Translations under genes and position numbers: made by a program | From: Nelumbo lutea | Lineage: Eukaryota > Streptophyta > Magnoliopsida > Proteales > Nelumbonaceae | DNA length: 64,000 bases | Direction: 5' to 3' | Assembly: GCA_022828595.1 (NCBI GenBank) | Contig: JAKGHH010000005.1 | Location: 24,750,193 to 24,814,192 of the forward strand | Shown: in pieces, positions 1 through 11,099 of the stretch | How positions within the stretch are numbered: position 1 is the first letter of the stretch | Layout of the letters: the number at the start of each line of letters is the position of its first letter | The notes under the pieces: generated by a model | Database searches by the model: none | Seen by the model: the letters and a program-made list of their open reading frames with translations, nothing else | Told to the model about the DNA's origin: nothing

Positions 1-14
1 AATGATTTCTGCAG

Positions 15-173
15 TTTATACGCGCTAAAAAGGCTGTAGTGAGCAATGCATCTATGTGGGACACTTTGGATCTTTTACCGAAGGAAGTTGTCCCAAAATC
101 ATACCAGGATAGGATCAAAATGACCCCACAATGTGAATCATTCATGCATCTGCATTTAGGCTTTGATGCAGAG
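15..173 (+). CDS. Internal exon of carotenoid-isomerase-like (CRTISO-like) gene
   Basis: This is one internal exon of 53 codons, phase 0 at both ends. It follows an acceptor ending TTTCTGCAG at 14 and stops before a GTGAGC donor at 174. The peptide includes AVVSNASMWDTL and ESFMHLHLGFDAE, which I recognise from the plant CRTISO-like FAD/NAD(P)-binding oxidoreductases related to prolycopene isomerase. That family acts on carotenoids in plastids, but the substrate of the CRTISO-like branch is less settled. The gene reads left to right, so upstream exons lie outside the window. I find no downstream exon (expected to start with a Gly-rich stretch after DAE) in the sequence that follows. Either the intron is very long and filled with transposons, or the 3' part of the gene is lost. 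Assignment is from remembered family sequence. Confidence 0.75.
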
Positions 174-474
174 GTGAGCTGCCACAATATCTTATTCTGC
201 TTTTTTACATGTATATTAGATTAAATAATCAAACTGGTGGTCATCTTTTATATCTAGTACTGAAACCTTTTTTTTTTGTTTCTTCTTGATAACATTTTAA
301 TTTAGTGTATTTTAGATGGCCCTGCTTTTGTTAGTTTACTAGATTAGCATCCATTAACAGCAGGGAGAGCAGAAAACATTCCACACTCGAAAAGTTATAA
401 CAGTCATGGGGATGGTGGAGCGCTGCAGTACATGTTATTATTGTATCTGTTGGCACCTTTTGATCAATGGTCTG
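174..474 (+). other. Start of CRTISO-like intron up to the Copia-1 insertion
   Basis: AT-rich non-coding sequence after the GTGAGC donor. I see no further exon. It ends with GTCTG (470-474), which is repeated at 5935-5939 after the Copia-1 element as its target-site duplication. Confidence 0.6.
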
Positions 475-776
475 TGAAAGCTGAACTACTGTAGACGAAG
501 TTGTAGAAATGAGAAGAAGAAGAAGAGATGCTGGAATGTCGAACTAGATAACCCAGTCGACAGTACTATTATTTATATTAATGTATAGTACAGTGTTACA
601 GAAAAAGACTGGAATGCCCCTGATTAGTGATGGGACACCTAGACAAATTAAAACACTAAACAAGCTTAGGCCCATTAACACAGGTCCAGTACATAATAAC
701 TTAAACTCAAATACAGGCTAACAAGAGCTCTTATCAGCCGAACCATCAATACATAAAAAAAGCCTTCAACCTAACA
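475..776 (-). repeat. Copia-1 3' LTR (element orientation)
   Basis: 302 bp; the same sequence recurs at 5633-5934 with only scattered substitutions. It is bordered inside by the polypurine tract at about 777-790. Confidence 0.93.
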
Positions 777-788
777 CTCCCCCTCAAG

Positions 789-1445
789 CTAAGCATGGAT
801 ATCAATTATGTTTAGCTTGCCAAGAAGGTCCATGAACTTTGCTGCAGCCAACCCTTTAGTCAGTACATCTGCAATTTGCATCTTGGATGGAGTGTAAGGA
901 ATGCAGAGTTCTCCTGAGATTATTCTCTCTCTAACAAAATGTCGATCAATCTCAATATGTTTTGTCCTGTCATGTTGCACAGGGTTATTTGCAATGTTGA
1001 TGGCAGCCTTGTTGTCACAATACAGTCTGAGAGGACCCTCAGCTTTAATACCAAGCTCATTAAGAAGGGTCCTGAGCCATAGGAGTTCAGCAAGCCCGTG
1101 AGCCATAGCTCGATATTCTGCTTCTGCACTTGATCTAGCATCTACATTCTGCTTCTTACTGTGCCATATGACCAGATTCTCTCCCACAAATGTACAATAT
1201 TCTGAAGTTGATTTTCTATCTCCAACAGAACCAGCCCAATCTACACCAGTATAAGCTTCAATTTGAATTCTATTGTTTTTCCTGAAGAGAATTCCCTTTC
1301 CTGGGCAAGTCTTCAAGTACCTGCGAATCCTTTCAACTGTTTTCATATGAGGGATCTTTGGAGAGTGCATGAATTGACTGACAACATGCACAACATAAGC
1401 AATATTTGGCCGAGTGAGAGATAAGTATATCAGCTTCCCTACCAA
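789..1445 (-). pseudogene. Copia-1 RNase H domain
   Basis: This 218-residue open stretch is the C-terminal part of the copia polyprotein. RNase H degrades the RNA strand of the RNA:DNA hybrid during reverse transcription. Landmarks are SQFMHSP, the YTGVDWAGS strand carrying a catalytic Asp, SSAEAEYRAMA with the catalytic Glu, LYCDNKAAI with the next Asp, and the end motif HFVRERI followed by ADVLTKG. It is separated from the RT reading frame at 1465 by a frameshift and a short deletion: the RT frame runs into unrelated residues just where the linker to this domain should be. A full-length element would have both in one frame. Confidence 0.9.
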
Positions 1446-1464
1446 TTTTTGGTATCTCTTTCTA

Positions 1465-2424
1465 TCACAGTAGTCCTCCCCTGTTGATTCCTGTAGGCCA
1501 TGATCCTGGCCTACACCCTATCATGCCTGTTTCCTCTAGGAGGTCAAGAACATACTTCCACTGACATATGTAGATTCCCTCTCTTGACCTAGCAACTTCA
1601 ATCCCAAGAAAATATCTCAAATGGCCCAAGTCTTTGATCTCAAATTCTGAAGCTAAAAACTTCTTCAGTCTTTTTCGCTCTTCCAAGTCATTCCCGACAA
1701 TTACCATATCATCCACATAAACAATGGGTGTCGTAAGCTTGCTATCCTGTCTCCTTATGAACAAGGTATGGTCTGCACCGCTCTGAGTGTACCCCACTTT
1801 CTTCATGGCCCCACAAAGCCTCTCAAACCATGCACGGGGAGATTGCTTCAAACCATATAAAGCTTTCCTCAGTTTGCACACCTTTCTACCAAGGTCATAG
1901 CCTGGTGGAGGTTCCATAAATACCTCTTCATGAAGGTCACCATTTAGGAAGGCATTTTTCACATCTAGCTGATGAAGTTCCCATGAAAAATTTGCTGCTA
2001 GTGACAGTAGAACCCGAATTATATTGAGCTTTGCTATTGGGGCAAAGGTTTCTTTGTATTCAATCCCTTCTTTTTGATTAAACCCCTTTGCCACAAGTCT
2101 GGCCTTGTACCTTTCAATGGATCCATCTTCCGTGTGCTTTACAGTAAACACCCACTTGCACCCAACAGTGCTCTTCCCCTCTGGTAGATCCACTAATTTC
2201 CAAGTTCTTGCTTTCATTAGGGCTTTCATCTCTTCATTCATAGCTTCTTTCCACCTTGGATCAGACATAGCCTCTGAGTACCTAGAAGGAACACGTACAG
2301 AGGAAAGAGTAGACACAAAGGAGTGATAGGCAAGAGATAAATGTGAGTAAGAAACAAAATCAGCAATGGGGTGCCGGGTGGTGCAAGAGCGGATAGGCTT
2401 ACGGAGAGCAATAAGAAGATCCAA
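1465..2424 (-). pseudogene. Copia-1 reverse transcriptase domain
   Basis: Copia-type RT, which copies element RNA into DNA inside the virus-like particle. Motifs in order are [31 protein letters not shown], the [13 protein letters not shown] strand with the first catalytic Asp, the linker YGLKQSPRAWF, the YVDD active site, and YFLGIEVARS. All catalytic Asp residues are intact. The C-terminal end is damaged: after the EETGMIG region the frame is lost, giving a break with the RNase H stretch to the left. An in-frame TAA at about 2450 lies just upstream, in the linker after integrase. Confidence 0.92.
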
Positions 2425-2689
2425 ATCAGAAGTATATGAGTTGGAATTACCTTAGATTGTAGAGACAGATTGATCCGAGTCCAACTGGTTGCTGTCATGA
2501 GGTTGAGGGCCCCTTTTTCTTCTGTTGTATGTGAGTATCTCTTTTTGTTGCCTACTAGAGCCTTCAGGAACATCTGCAGTATCAGGAGAGGTAACCAGCA
2601 TAGTGGGAGCCTCACTTGGTTGACCCGGAATGCCACAACAAGGAGTAGAAGAAGAGGATGGAAGCCCAAGGCAGATAGGGTAACAAAAA

Positions 2690-4090
2690 AGGAGGGAGAA
2701 TGAGAATCCTCTTCCATCCCACTAGTACTAGTCTCCCCCTGAAGAGAATTCTGAGAAGACTGAAAATAGGGTTGAGACTCAAAGAAGACCACATCTCTGG
2801 TGACATACTTTCTCTTGGAGACAGGGTCATAACACTTGTAACCCTTTTGTGTAGGAAAGTATTCCAAGATTATTCCCTTTGTAGCCTTAGGATCCAGCTT
2901 GGTCTTCTTTGGATCCTTCACATGTATGAAACATATACAGCCAAAGACCCGAGGAGGAAGGGAAAAGTCTAGAAGAGTGGGACACAAAACAGAGAAAGGG
3001 GTTTTCATACCCAACACCTTAGATGGCATCTGATTTATCAGATATGATGCAGTAAGTACAGCTTGAGACCAGTATTGCTTGGGAACTTTGTGCTGGAATA
3101 GTAAGGCTCGAGCTATTTCCAATAGATGTCTATTCTTGCGCTCAACAACCCCATTTTGTTGAGGAGTATTAGCACAGGATGATTGATGTAATATGCCAGC
3201 ATCTTCCATGAAAAAGTTCAAGGATTTTTCAAAATATTCAGCAACATTATCTGACTGGAATTGCTTAATCTTCTTATTAATCTGCGTTCCAATCATCTTG
3301 CAAAATGCCATAGTTATCCATGGTACTTCATCCCGTCCTTTTAACAGGTAGATCCATGTGCATTGAGAGTAGTGGTCAATAAAAATGATAAAGTAACAGA
3401 AGCCATCAATAGAGACAATGGGTGAAGGACCCTAGACATCAGAATGAACCAAATCAAAAGGAGCACAAATTTCATTACTGGAAATTGGATAAATAGTTCT
3501 ACATTGTTTTGACATTTGACATACTTCACAAATTAAACTCTGACTTGAAATGCCCTTAAACAATTCGGGAAACAACATTTCTAATGAAGAGAAAGACACA
3601 TGACCTAGCCTAGCATGCCAAAGATGCAACCTAGCTATTGACTCCACACTCTCCGGACTACTAGCAGCAGATGCTTGTAAGGCTGAACCGATGTCTGCAT
3701 CAAAATAGTAGAAGCCTCCATACTCATGACCGCTCCCAATCGTTCTCCTCGTCAATCTGTCCTGGAAGACACAATGAGTAGGAAAAAAGGTTATACTACA
3801 GTTCAAATTTTTTGTAAGTTTTGAAACAAACAAAAGATTTGAGGTAAGACTGGGAACATGTAGAACTGATTTAAGGGAGAGATCCTTGCTTAGGTCAACC
3901 ACCCCCTTTCCAGAGATGGTGAAAAAAGACCCATCAACAACTCTCATCTTATCCTGACCAGACAACAAATGATATGAAGAGAATAGGGATGACATATGTG
4001 TCATGTGGTCAGTTGCACCGGAATCAATAACCCAAGAAGTGGAGTCAAAAGAGCTAGTGGCACTAAAGGCAGAGACTGTACCTGATCTGG
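2690..4090 (-). pseudogene. Copia-1 protease, GAG-pre-integrase and integrase
   Basis: From the right: a retroviral-type aspartic protease signature (WVIDSGATDHMT, about 3990-4040) followed by the GAG-pre-integrase zinc-binding part (LWHARLGHVS and CEVCQMSKQC) and the integrase core. The core contains the QSDNVAEYF strand and the SSCANTPQQNGVVERKNRHLLE region typical of copia integrases. An in-frame TAG follows HSDV at about 3432, and a frame change occurs near 2690 after the integrase C-terminal region. Integrase joins the new DNA copy to the host chromosome; this copy cannot make it as one protein. Confidence 0.88.
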
Positions 4091-4120
4091 CAAGAGAGGT
4101 TGAAGAAAAAGAATTATTCC

Positions 4121-5170
4121 TTAACAGGCTAATGCCCGGCTAAGGACCTCTACCTCACTAGCAGTGAAGCCCAAAGCACCAGTTCCAGAGGAATTAGCAA
4201 TCTGCCCCCTAGGAGAAGAAGACACTGTTGGTGAATTGTCACCATTGTTGCTGGTGACAAGATTCCCACTTGCCGCATGACCCTTCTGTTGTTTCTTGTC
4301 CTTTCTTAATGCAACTGGCTTCAGGTGAGGATACAGGACCCAACACTTTTCTTTTACATGTCTCTCACCACCACAATGAGTGCACTTGAGGTGCTTCTTG
4401 TCTGGATGTCTGTTTCCCTTAGTAGAAACCAAGGTTGAATGTTCTCCAAATTGTCCAGTTGGTTGAGTCTGAGAGTCAACTTGCATCTCCTTTCTCCTAA
4501 CTTCTTCATTCCTCACCAGATAATAAACATGGTGTAACTCGGGCAATTCATCTCTCCCCAGAATTTGTGACTTTATATCCTCATACACTGGGTCCAGACT
4601 AGCCAAGAACTTGAAGGCTCTGCTCTCTTCAATCTACTTATCATGTCTCTCCTTGTCTTTGGCATTTTCCCAATCTAATATCAAGTGATAGTCAAGTTCT
4701 TCCCAAAGACCTTCCAGAGTTGCAAAGTATGTTGCAACTGTCATATCACATTGCCTTAAGGCAGCAATGTCTTGTTTCAATCTGTAGATTCTAGCATTGT
4801 TTTTCTTCTGTCCATAGGTCTTAGACACCTTTTCCCAAATTTTGGCTGCTGTAGGAAAGTGATGAACAGTCTTGGCAACCCGAGGAGTCATAGAGGCAAG
4901 CAACCAGGACATAACTGTGGCATTCTCCTTGCGCCACACAGCATAATCTGCACTGCCAACCTCAGGTTCCTTCTTGCTCCCATCTAGGTAGCCTGTGAGG
5001 TCACAGGAAGTAATAAACAGCATTGCAGAAACGGACCACTCCCTGAAGTTGTATTCATCCAGCAGCACACTTGTAATCTGCAGGCTGTGCAGATTAGGGT
5101 TTTCTGGATTTGAAGACCTTGCCGCAGGTCTGTTATCCCTAGAAGAAACATCTCCGGATATTGAAGACAT
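4121..5170 (-). pseudogene. Copia-1 gag (capsid and nucleocapsid)
   Basis: Gag starts at 5170 (MSSISGDVSSRD) and shows the plant copia capsid pattern: SVLLDEYNFREWSVSAM, then LLASMTPRV, then a UBN2-like helical region. One in-frame TAG at 4634-4636 separates it from the distal part, which carries a CCHC zinc knuckle (CTHCGGERHVKEKC). The reading frame shifts at about 4121, before the protease. Apart from that stop and the shift the protein looks complete. The upstream leader (about 5171-5620) has no ORF of note. Confidence 0.88.
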
Positions 5171-5632
5171 CTTGACTGCAGCGCCTGTGTAGATGGCACT
5201 GATTTAAGACTAGCTGAAGCAGTTCTGAAGCAGTTCAGTTACAACAGAAAATGAGGTGTTCTGGGCTGGTAACCGACCTGTGCTATGCAGACTCCACTTG
5301 AACTTCGAGTACTGCAACTGAAAAGAGAGTTCCCCTCCTTATGGCCAACACTAGGACTGCTGAAATCAGTCCTCAACTAGGTCTGTCCTATACAGACCTC
5401 TCTTAGCAGCCGAATAGCTGCTAACTACTAGAAACTAGTAGGGCATCAGCTTCTGGGTCTTACCTCCCTGCGCCCTACAACCAAGGGAAACCCTAGGTCG
5501 AACCTTGTGTTGTTTTCCTGCAACACTAGGGTTTCACAGGAGCAACCCAGATAAAAAGAAAAGGAGAAAGACAGCAAGAGAGAGGAGATGGTGTCGGCTG
5601 TAACCAGGAAGGTGTTCAATGCTTTGATACCA

Positions 5633-5934
5633 TGAAAGCTGAACTACTGTAGACGAAGTAGCAGAAAAGAGAAGAAGAAGAAGAGATGCTGGAATGTCGA
5701 ACTGGATAACCCAGTCGACAGTACTATTATTTATATTAGTGTATAGTACAGTGTTACAGAAAAAGACTGGAATGCCCCTGATTAGTGATGGGACACCCAG
5801 ACAACTTAAAACACTAAACAAGCTTAGGCCCATTAACACAGGCCCAGTACATAATAACTTAAACTCAAATACAGGCTAACAAGAGCTCTTATCAGCCGAA
5901 CCATCAATACATAAAAAAAGCCTTCAACCTAACA
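5633..5934 (-). repeat. Copia-1 5' LTR (element orientation)
   Basis: 302 bp, matching 475-776. The primer-binding site TGGTATCAAAGC lies directly inside it on the minus strand (about 5621-5632). The GTCTG target duplication follows at 5935. Confidence 0.92.
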
Positions 5935-6219
5935 GTCTGTACCAACCATTTTGAACTTGTGAACATGACCTACTTCTCAATCTCAATCCATGCCTCTTTT
6001 ATTGATGAATCACATATATAGTTATATTGGTTTTTTGATGGACTGCATTTTGTGGTCTTTGAGGGTCATGTTTCATGTTTTTGCAGCAAATGTGGGCAGT
6101 CAAATTGCTATTTAACAGCACAAAAGTTTGATATATCCATATATGCTTATGGCATCATCCTTGGAGATTGATACTTCAATGCTTTCTATGAATAAGTGAA
6201 GAGAAGACAGAGTCAAGGG
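5935..6219. other. Non-repetitive flank of Copia-1
   Basis: Continuation of the sequence interrupted by Copia-1. A TTTTTGCAG at about 6087 looks like a possible intron acceptor, but the sequence after it does not encode the expected next part of the CRTISO-like protein, so I do not call an exon. Confidence 0.5.
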
Positions 6220-6775
6220 TGTAATTGAATGAGAATCCCCACCCTGAAGGATAAGTTATATTAAAAGCAATAAACATACAATTACAAAAATTTCATTGTG
6301 TATATACAAGAATGACACCATGACATATTTACTACTATAGGAATATAGGATACAAGAAAATACAAGAAGTTAAAATTACAACCCCTCTTTCTACACTCCC
6401 CCTCAAATCAATATAGGGACAATGTCAGCTTTGTCTATAAGAAATTCATGGCAAAGCTTAAGCGGCAGCTTTGGTGAAAGATGTAAGAAAGTTGATGCTT
6501 AGAGGAAACATGGGGAGGAAAATGGTGCCTGCAAGAGATGAGTCTTGGATAAATTGACAATCATTATAATGTAAGCCTTTTACAAACTATATGAGGTTGG
6601 GTACATGAATCTTGTTTCATCATGCTGTTCTGATTCAATAAAATGATAATTGGCATCAATATGTTTGGTACACTCATGGTATTAGAGGCAATGCATCTGG
6701 TACTCAAGTAATTTGCATAAAGAGGTGTTGTCTGGGAGTTTTATATCCCAATTGTTTTGAAGGAGACCCATATTA
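6220..6775 (-). mobile_element. Copia-2: 3' fragment of a copia element (RNase H remnant plus LTR)
   Basis: On the minus strand a decayed RNase H tail is readable around 6600-6670 (TKHIDANYHFIESE, the equivalent of the usual TKHIEVDRHFIRE). It is followed by a polypurine tract (TTGAGGGGGAGTG, about 6393-6405) and then an LTR-like AT-rich stretch beginning TGTAGAAAGAG at about 6395 and running left. The left LTR boundary is uncertain. Gag, integrase and RT are absent. Confidence 0.6.
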
Positions 6776-6789
6776 CAAGTAAATCTCAC

Positions 6790-7067
6790 CTGCAATAATT
6801 TGAAATGAAATAGAAAAAAAGAAGAAGATTGAAGAATATAGAAGAGAGAAAAATGGAGAAGGAATATGGAAGAAAAGGGAAGGAATGAGAGTTAATCAAA
6901 CATCTATCCAATCTCCCACATTTGTATTTTACTCTTTGATAGTAAAAAGAACATAATTACATGAATACCCTTAGTAGGGCAGCTAGCACTAGAAACAATA
7001 ATAAAAGTAATAAAACAGGCCCATAACTAAGGCCCACTAATCACAAAAATAAAGCACAAACAAAAAT
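6790..7067 (-). repeat. Probable LTR remnant of a minus-strand copia element
   Basis: Purine-rich sequence leading to a stretch similar in style to the other minus-strand LTRs here (short runs like ACCCTTAGTAGGGCAGC and CAGGCCCATAACTAAGGCCC). It is cut at 7067 by the Copia-3 LTR. No second copy is present, so the call is tentative. Confidence 0.4.
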
Positions 7068-7349
7068 CAGTTAGGAAGTTGTTGGGCCTTAGGCCCATTA
7101 GTTTATGTTATGTTTAAGTTGTGACTCTTCAGCTACTTAAAGTAGCCGCCCTACCAAGGGTATCTTTGTACTTTTCATTCTTTTTATTTAAGTATATAAA
7201 TCAAAGAGGGGTTGGCAGCTAGTACTATTAAAATCTGGCGACATCCCACTCTCTTCTCTTCTTCTCTTCTTTCTCTTTCTGAAACTCTTAATCATCTTCT
7301 TCTTTTTTTCACAAAGATCACACTAAAACAACTTTCAGCAACTTCTACT
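7068..7349 (+). repeat. Copia-3 5' LTR (left end missing) and primer-binding site
   Basis: From CAGTTAGGAAG it aligns along its length with 30744-30994, at roughly 88 percent identity by eye. It ends CTTCTACT and is directly followed by TGGTATCAGAGCAGG at 7350, the initiator-Met tRNA primer site. The end is thus CT rather than the canonical CA. Confidence 0.85.
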
Positions 7350-7823
7350 TGGTATCAGAGCAGGCCGAAGGTTCCTTGAGCTGCTCCATCATGCAGCCCC
7401 AGATTGGCCGATTGCATGGTGATATGAGAGGCTGATCAAAGACCTCAGGTAAGCCCAATTTTTGGATTTTTTGGTGGATCTATTTTGCCCTGTAGCTGGT
7501 CTAGGGTTTCCCATCGAATTCAGGAAGAACTGGAGAAAGGGGGAGAGTCCTGTTTTTTTAAGACTCTTCAGTTTTGACCTAGGAAGTGGCACCCTAGTTT
7601 TTTAGGGTTTCTTGGAGTTTTCTAAAGGGGCGGTTCAAGTCCTACTTGTTTTGGAGGCTTCTGGATGGAGCGACTGCTTCTTTTCTCTCTTCTCCCACTC
7701 CCGCAGAAAAGGAATCTTTTGTGGAAGGAGCATCTAGGGTACCAGAAGGATGCCTGTGGTGCTTGAAGGGAATTATTTCATATTTCTTCATCTTAAAGTG
7801 ATTTTCTAACCCTTTTTGGGAAT

Positions 7824-8525
7824 AATGGAGGGTTACGGAGTTGAAAACAAACCGAGGAGTGAAATGGGACAAGGGGGAGGAGGTATCGGAGACCTTTTCG
7901 GGGATGGGACCATCACTACAGTTAAGTTAGATGGTACAAACTATTTAGAATGGTCACAATCTGCAAAAATGGCAATTGGTTCTCATGGGAAGTTGGGGTA
8001 TATCACTGGTGAGGAAGTGAAACCTAAGACTAACTGCTCCCGGTGGGTATAGGAAAATTATATGGTAATGGCTTGGTTGTGCAATTCTATGCTTCCCCAT
8101 ATAAGTAAAAACTTTTTGTGGGCAAATACAACTAAGGAAATTTGGGATGGGGTTGTAGAAACCTATTCATAGAGTGAGAATGTTGCTAGGGCCTACCAGT
8201 TGAGAAACCGGGTTATTACTACCAGACAAGGAGATAAACCTATTGCTATTTATTTTTCGGTCCTTAAAACCCTATGGCAGGAGATTGACCATCTGGAGAC
8301 AGTGGTTTGGGAAAGTAGTATGGATGCAGCAACCTACCAGAAGCTCTTAGAGAAGAAGAGTCTTTGAATTTCTTGCTGGCCTTAATCCCGAGTGTGACAT
8401 TGCAAGGCAACATATCCTTTCCAAGGATAGTGTTACTCTCTTAGGCATATGCCTTTGTATTAGGGGAAGAGAGTAGGAGGAATGTGATGATGAAGAATTT
8501 GGGTCTTGAACAGTTAGCTATTGTT
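7824..8525 (+). pseudogene. Copia-3 gag
   Basis: Gag begins near 7824 (MEGYGVENK) and shows the copia capsid start TTVKLDGTNYLEWSQSAKM, then MAWLCNSMLPHISKNFLWA and VLKTLWQEID. It contains an in-frame TAG at about 8050 and another stop at about 8172, then loses frame near 8365. The zinc knuckle and everything after it are missing because the Copia-4 LTR begins at 8535. Confidence 0.82.
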
Positions 8526-8534
8526 AGTACTGTG

Positions 8535-8795
8535 TGTTAGAGTCGACAGTATAGGGGTATTTTGGTCTTTTGGTTTATCTAGTTGAAAATGAAAGGTCTT
8601 CTTTATTCCAGTTTAAGTTATGTATCCCATCACTTATAAGGGACAATACTGTCTTTTTGTAACTCAACTTATTCACTATAAATATAAAGTGGGTCGGCTA
8701 GAGTGTGTGACTTTTCCTCTATTGCTGAACCCTTCTTTTCTTTCTTCTTCTTCTTCTTCTCATACTTCAAACCTGAACTGAATAAGATTGTTTAC
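8535..8795 (+). repeat. Copia-4 5' LTR and primer-binding site
   Basis: It starts TGTTAGAGTCGAC and ends GATTGTTTACA (TG...CA ends) with a TATA-like CTATAAATATAAAG at about 8676. The primer site CGTATCAGAGCAA follows at 8798. Only one LTR copy is present, so the boundaries rest on these end signals. Confidence 0.72.
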
Positions 8796-9341
8796 ATCGT
8801 ATCAGAGCAATAAGAAACCAGTTCCTTTTCTTTTCTCATCGCCCTTCGTTTTTTTTTTCTGAGTTCGTCGCCAGCCATATCAGTTTTTTTTAATATCTTC
8901 TAAACAGATTGGCAGTTCGACAAGAGGCTTAAAAGGAGTGGTCGTTTTTTTGTTTTGGGAGGTAATCATGCCTCCAGTTGCTGTGGTGGTGATCGTTGTG
9001 GTAGTGTACTAGATTCTCTCTATTCTGTGATATGAAGAGGGCTGGTTGTGAACAGAAATAGTTATTCGCACAGTAGTGGACTGCGGCTGCTATCTTTTGG
9101 TCTAGATTTCATTCATGTGGTGGTGTGAATCGATAAGGTATGCATATAGCCTCTTTTACTTCTGTTTATACCTGGATATGTGAGTTGAAAGTAGGGTTTT
9201 TCGAATGCTGAATTCATGACAGCAGTAGTATGATCATAATTATATTCTGTTGAGTAGTGTGTGGAGTGGTGCTGAATAATCGAAGTTGAATATTTTGTTT
9301 ATAACAGTGATTCCTTTTTAAAGTGAGGTGAATTAGTTAAG

Positions 9342-10290
9342 ATGGCATCAACTGGAGATGGGAGTGACGATAAAACAAGTGTTATGATTACCCTAGATTA
9401 CCTAAATGTTCAAATGACATCTATTAAGTTGAATGGTGAGAATTATGTGCCATGGGCCAAATCTGTGGAGGTGATTTTAAAAGCCAAGAAAAGGGTAAAA
9501 CATGTGAGAGAGGAGAAACCCTCCTCCAATTCTCTAGGGTTCAGTGATTGGGAAAAGGAGGATGCACAAATCATGACCTGGTTGTGGAATAGAATGGAAC
9601 CTAAAATCAGTGTGAATTTTATGTTCCTAGATATAGCTAAAGAAATCTGAGACCATGCTGAGAAACTTTACTTTGGCAAAGATAATACTATTAGGGTATA
9701 TCAGTTGTACCAAGAGTACTTTAATCTGAAGCAAGGTAACCAAAGCTTGGAGGAATACTATGCAAGCATGAGAAATATTCGAAATGAGCTTAATGTATAT
9801 CATCCTCTGACTCCGGATGTTCAGGTTCAGCCACAACAGCGAGAGCAACTTGATGTGACAAGGTTCCTAGTAGGTCTGAAGGCTGAATATGAACCTGTTC
9901 GAGTAAATTTTTTTTTTTTTTTTTTTGGGGGGGGGGTCTGCTCTTCCCTCACTTGACGAAGTGTTTGCCCGTCTTCTTCTCTCTCAGACAGATCTGGTTT
10001 TGTGGTGACTAGAGGGGGAGGTCGTGGAAATAGAGGTGGAGGTGGTGGTCGTGGGTTTCTAGGAAATTGACGTGGTTCTATGTTTAATCGTTTTGGTGGC
10101 TGTAGTGGTGGTCAAGAGTCAGGGGGAGGTCATGGTAGAGGAAGGTGTAGTTCACCTAGAAAATGCACATATTATGTATTAGAGGGGTACACTGTTATTT
10201 TTTGCTGTGATTTATATGGTCCACCCAACACTTGGGCTAACCATGATGTGACTAGTGGTAGTGGTACAGTTAGTGAAAATTGGTAAACTG
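9342..10290 (+). pseudogene. Copia-4 gag with arginine/glycine-rich tail
   Basis: The start at 9342 (MASTGDGSDD) leads into the copia gag pattern SIKLNGENYVPWAKSVE and MTWLWNRMEPKIS, with a stop at about 9648, then a UBN2-like stretch (YYASMRNIRNEL, FLVGLKAEYEPVRV). The frame is destroyed at 9908-9936 by a run of 19 T followed by 10 G. Beyond it a Gly/Arg-rich stretch (about 10013-10145) and a damaged zinc knuckle (CTYYVLEGYTVIFC) mark the C-terminus. Confidence 0.82.
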
Positions 10291-10343
10291 ATCAAACACC
10301 CTCCATATCTATTGGTGCTTCTGGGAAGGAGATGGAGATTTAC

Positions 10344-11026
10344 TGTTAGACAGTGTATGCTCTTAGCTCCAATCAGATTGATGTACATATCCATTTATTG
10401 TAAATGAATAAAAGTACATAATTGGTTCATGTTATAATTGGTGTGTTTCTGTGTAATTACCCTTAAACTGAACACTTATGAGACTCCTATTAGTTTAGAA
10501 TGTTCTTAGCTATTGGATAGACTTGGGAAAGTTTATCTTGCTAAGATTGACACTAATGTGCTGCCAAGAAGGTTGGACGATTTGATCTGAAATTAATTTT
10601 ATTATATTCTGATATAATTTTAGAATTGTTCTATTATTATTTCTTTGATTCTTGGGTTGTTTGTGTGATGGAGGTCGAATTCTTTATTGTCCAAGATATG
10701 ACGGGTCAACACTTACCAGACAGAAAGGTTTCACCTAAAATGGCAATGAACCTTGTCTGATGGAGGCCAAAGGGAAAGCTTATTGGATGGGTGGATATTA
10801 TCCTTCACAGAAAGTGGTGGGGTTTTGTAGCTGAAACAGTTGGCTCCATGCACTTACGTGATTTCCCACATTTCTAGGGACATGTACCGTATCCCCGTCA
10901 CTGAGATAGGAGGGAAATCTCAAAGATGAATAAATGGAGATAGAACATAGATAAAAGATCATTCTATGTAAGATAATATGAAACAATTTTAGGTCGTGGA
11001 CTAATATATGTTGCCTTTTATCAGAA
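10344..11026 (+). other. Copia-5 5' LTR and leader (boundaries uncertain)
   Basis: Begins TGTTAGACAGTG and continues as AT-rich non-coding sequence to the gag start. I cannot fix the LTR end because the 3' LTR is missing. The primer site is not obvious. Confidence 0.5.
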
Positions 11027-11099
11027 ATGGCACACGGACAATTCGCCAAACTGTTAGATGACAACAAACTTAAATAACCTAATTATGCTGTCTAGTACT
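11027..11099 (+). pseudogene. Copia-5 gag, N-terminal piece
   Basis: ATG at 11027 starts MAHGQFAKLLDDNKLK, followed by an in-frame TAA and the PNYAV pattern expected of a copia gag. The reading resumes at 24081 across the Copia-6 target duplication. Confidence 0.7.

Larger units (their letters stand above)
475..5934 (-). mobile_element. Copia-1: complete Ty1/copia LTR retrotransposon in the CRTISO-like intron
   Basis: The element is 5,460 bp with two 302-bp LTRs and a perfect 5-bp target duplication, GTCTG, at 470-474 and 5935-5939. Read on the minus strand the LTRs start TGTTAGGTTG and end CAGCTTTCA, so they have canonical TG...CA ends. The primer site next to the 5' LTR reads TGGTATCAAAGC, a one-base variant of the usual initiator-Met tRNA site, and a polypurine tract (TTGAGGGGGAGTG on the minus strand) abuts the 3' LTR. 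Domain order gag, protease, integrase, RT, RNase H is that of copia. I count about eight substitutions between the LTRs, so it is fairly young, but the coding region is already broken by a stop, frameshifts and a small deletion. Confidence 0.93.
7068..8534 (+). mobile_element. Copia-3: 5' part of a copia element (LTR and gag)
   Basis: It consists of a 5'-truncated LTR, a primer site, a leader and a decayed gag, and is cut at 8534 by the LTR of Copia-4. The LTR is clearly the same family as the 3' LTR at 30657-30994, which carries the part missing here. The two may be the ends of one old element that was split by all the insertions between them. Confidence 0.75.
8535..10343 (+). mobile_element. 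Copia-4: 5' part of a second copia family
   Basis: A 5' LTR, primer site, leader and gag, cut at 10343 by the start of the Copia-5 LTR. No protease, integrase or RT of this family remains in the window, and no 3' LTR. Confidence 0.72.

Noticed and set aside
6080..6110. Next CRTISO-like exon after the TTTTTGCAG at about 6087
   Set aside because: The downstream translation does not match the family and contains early stops.
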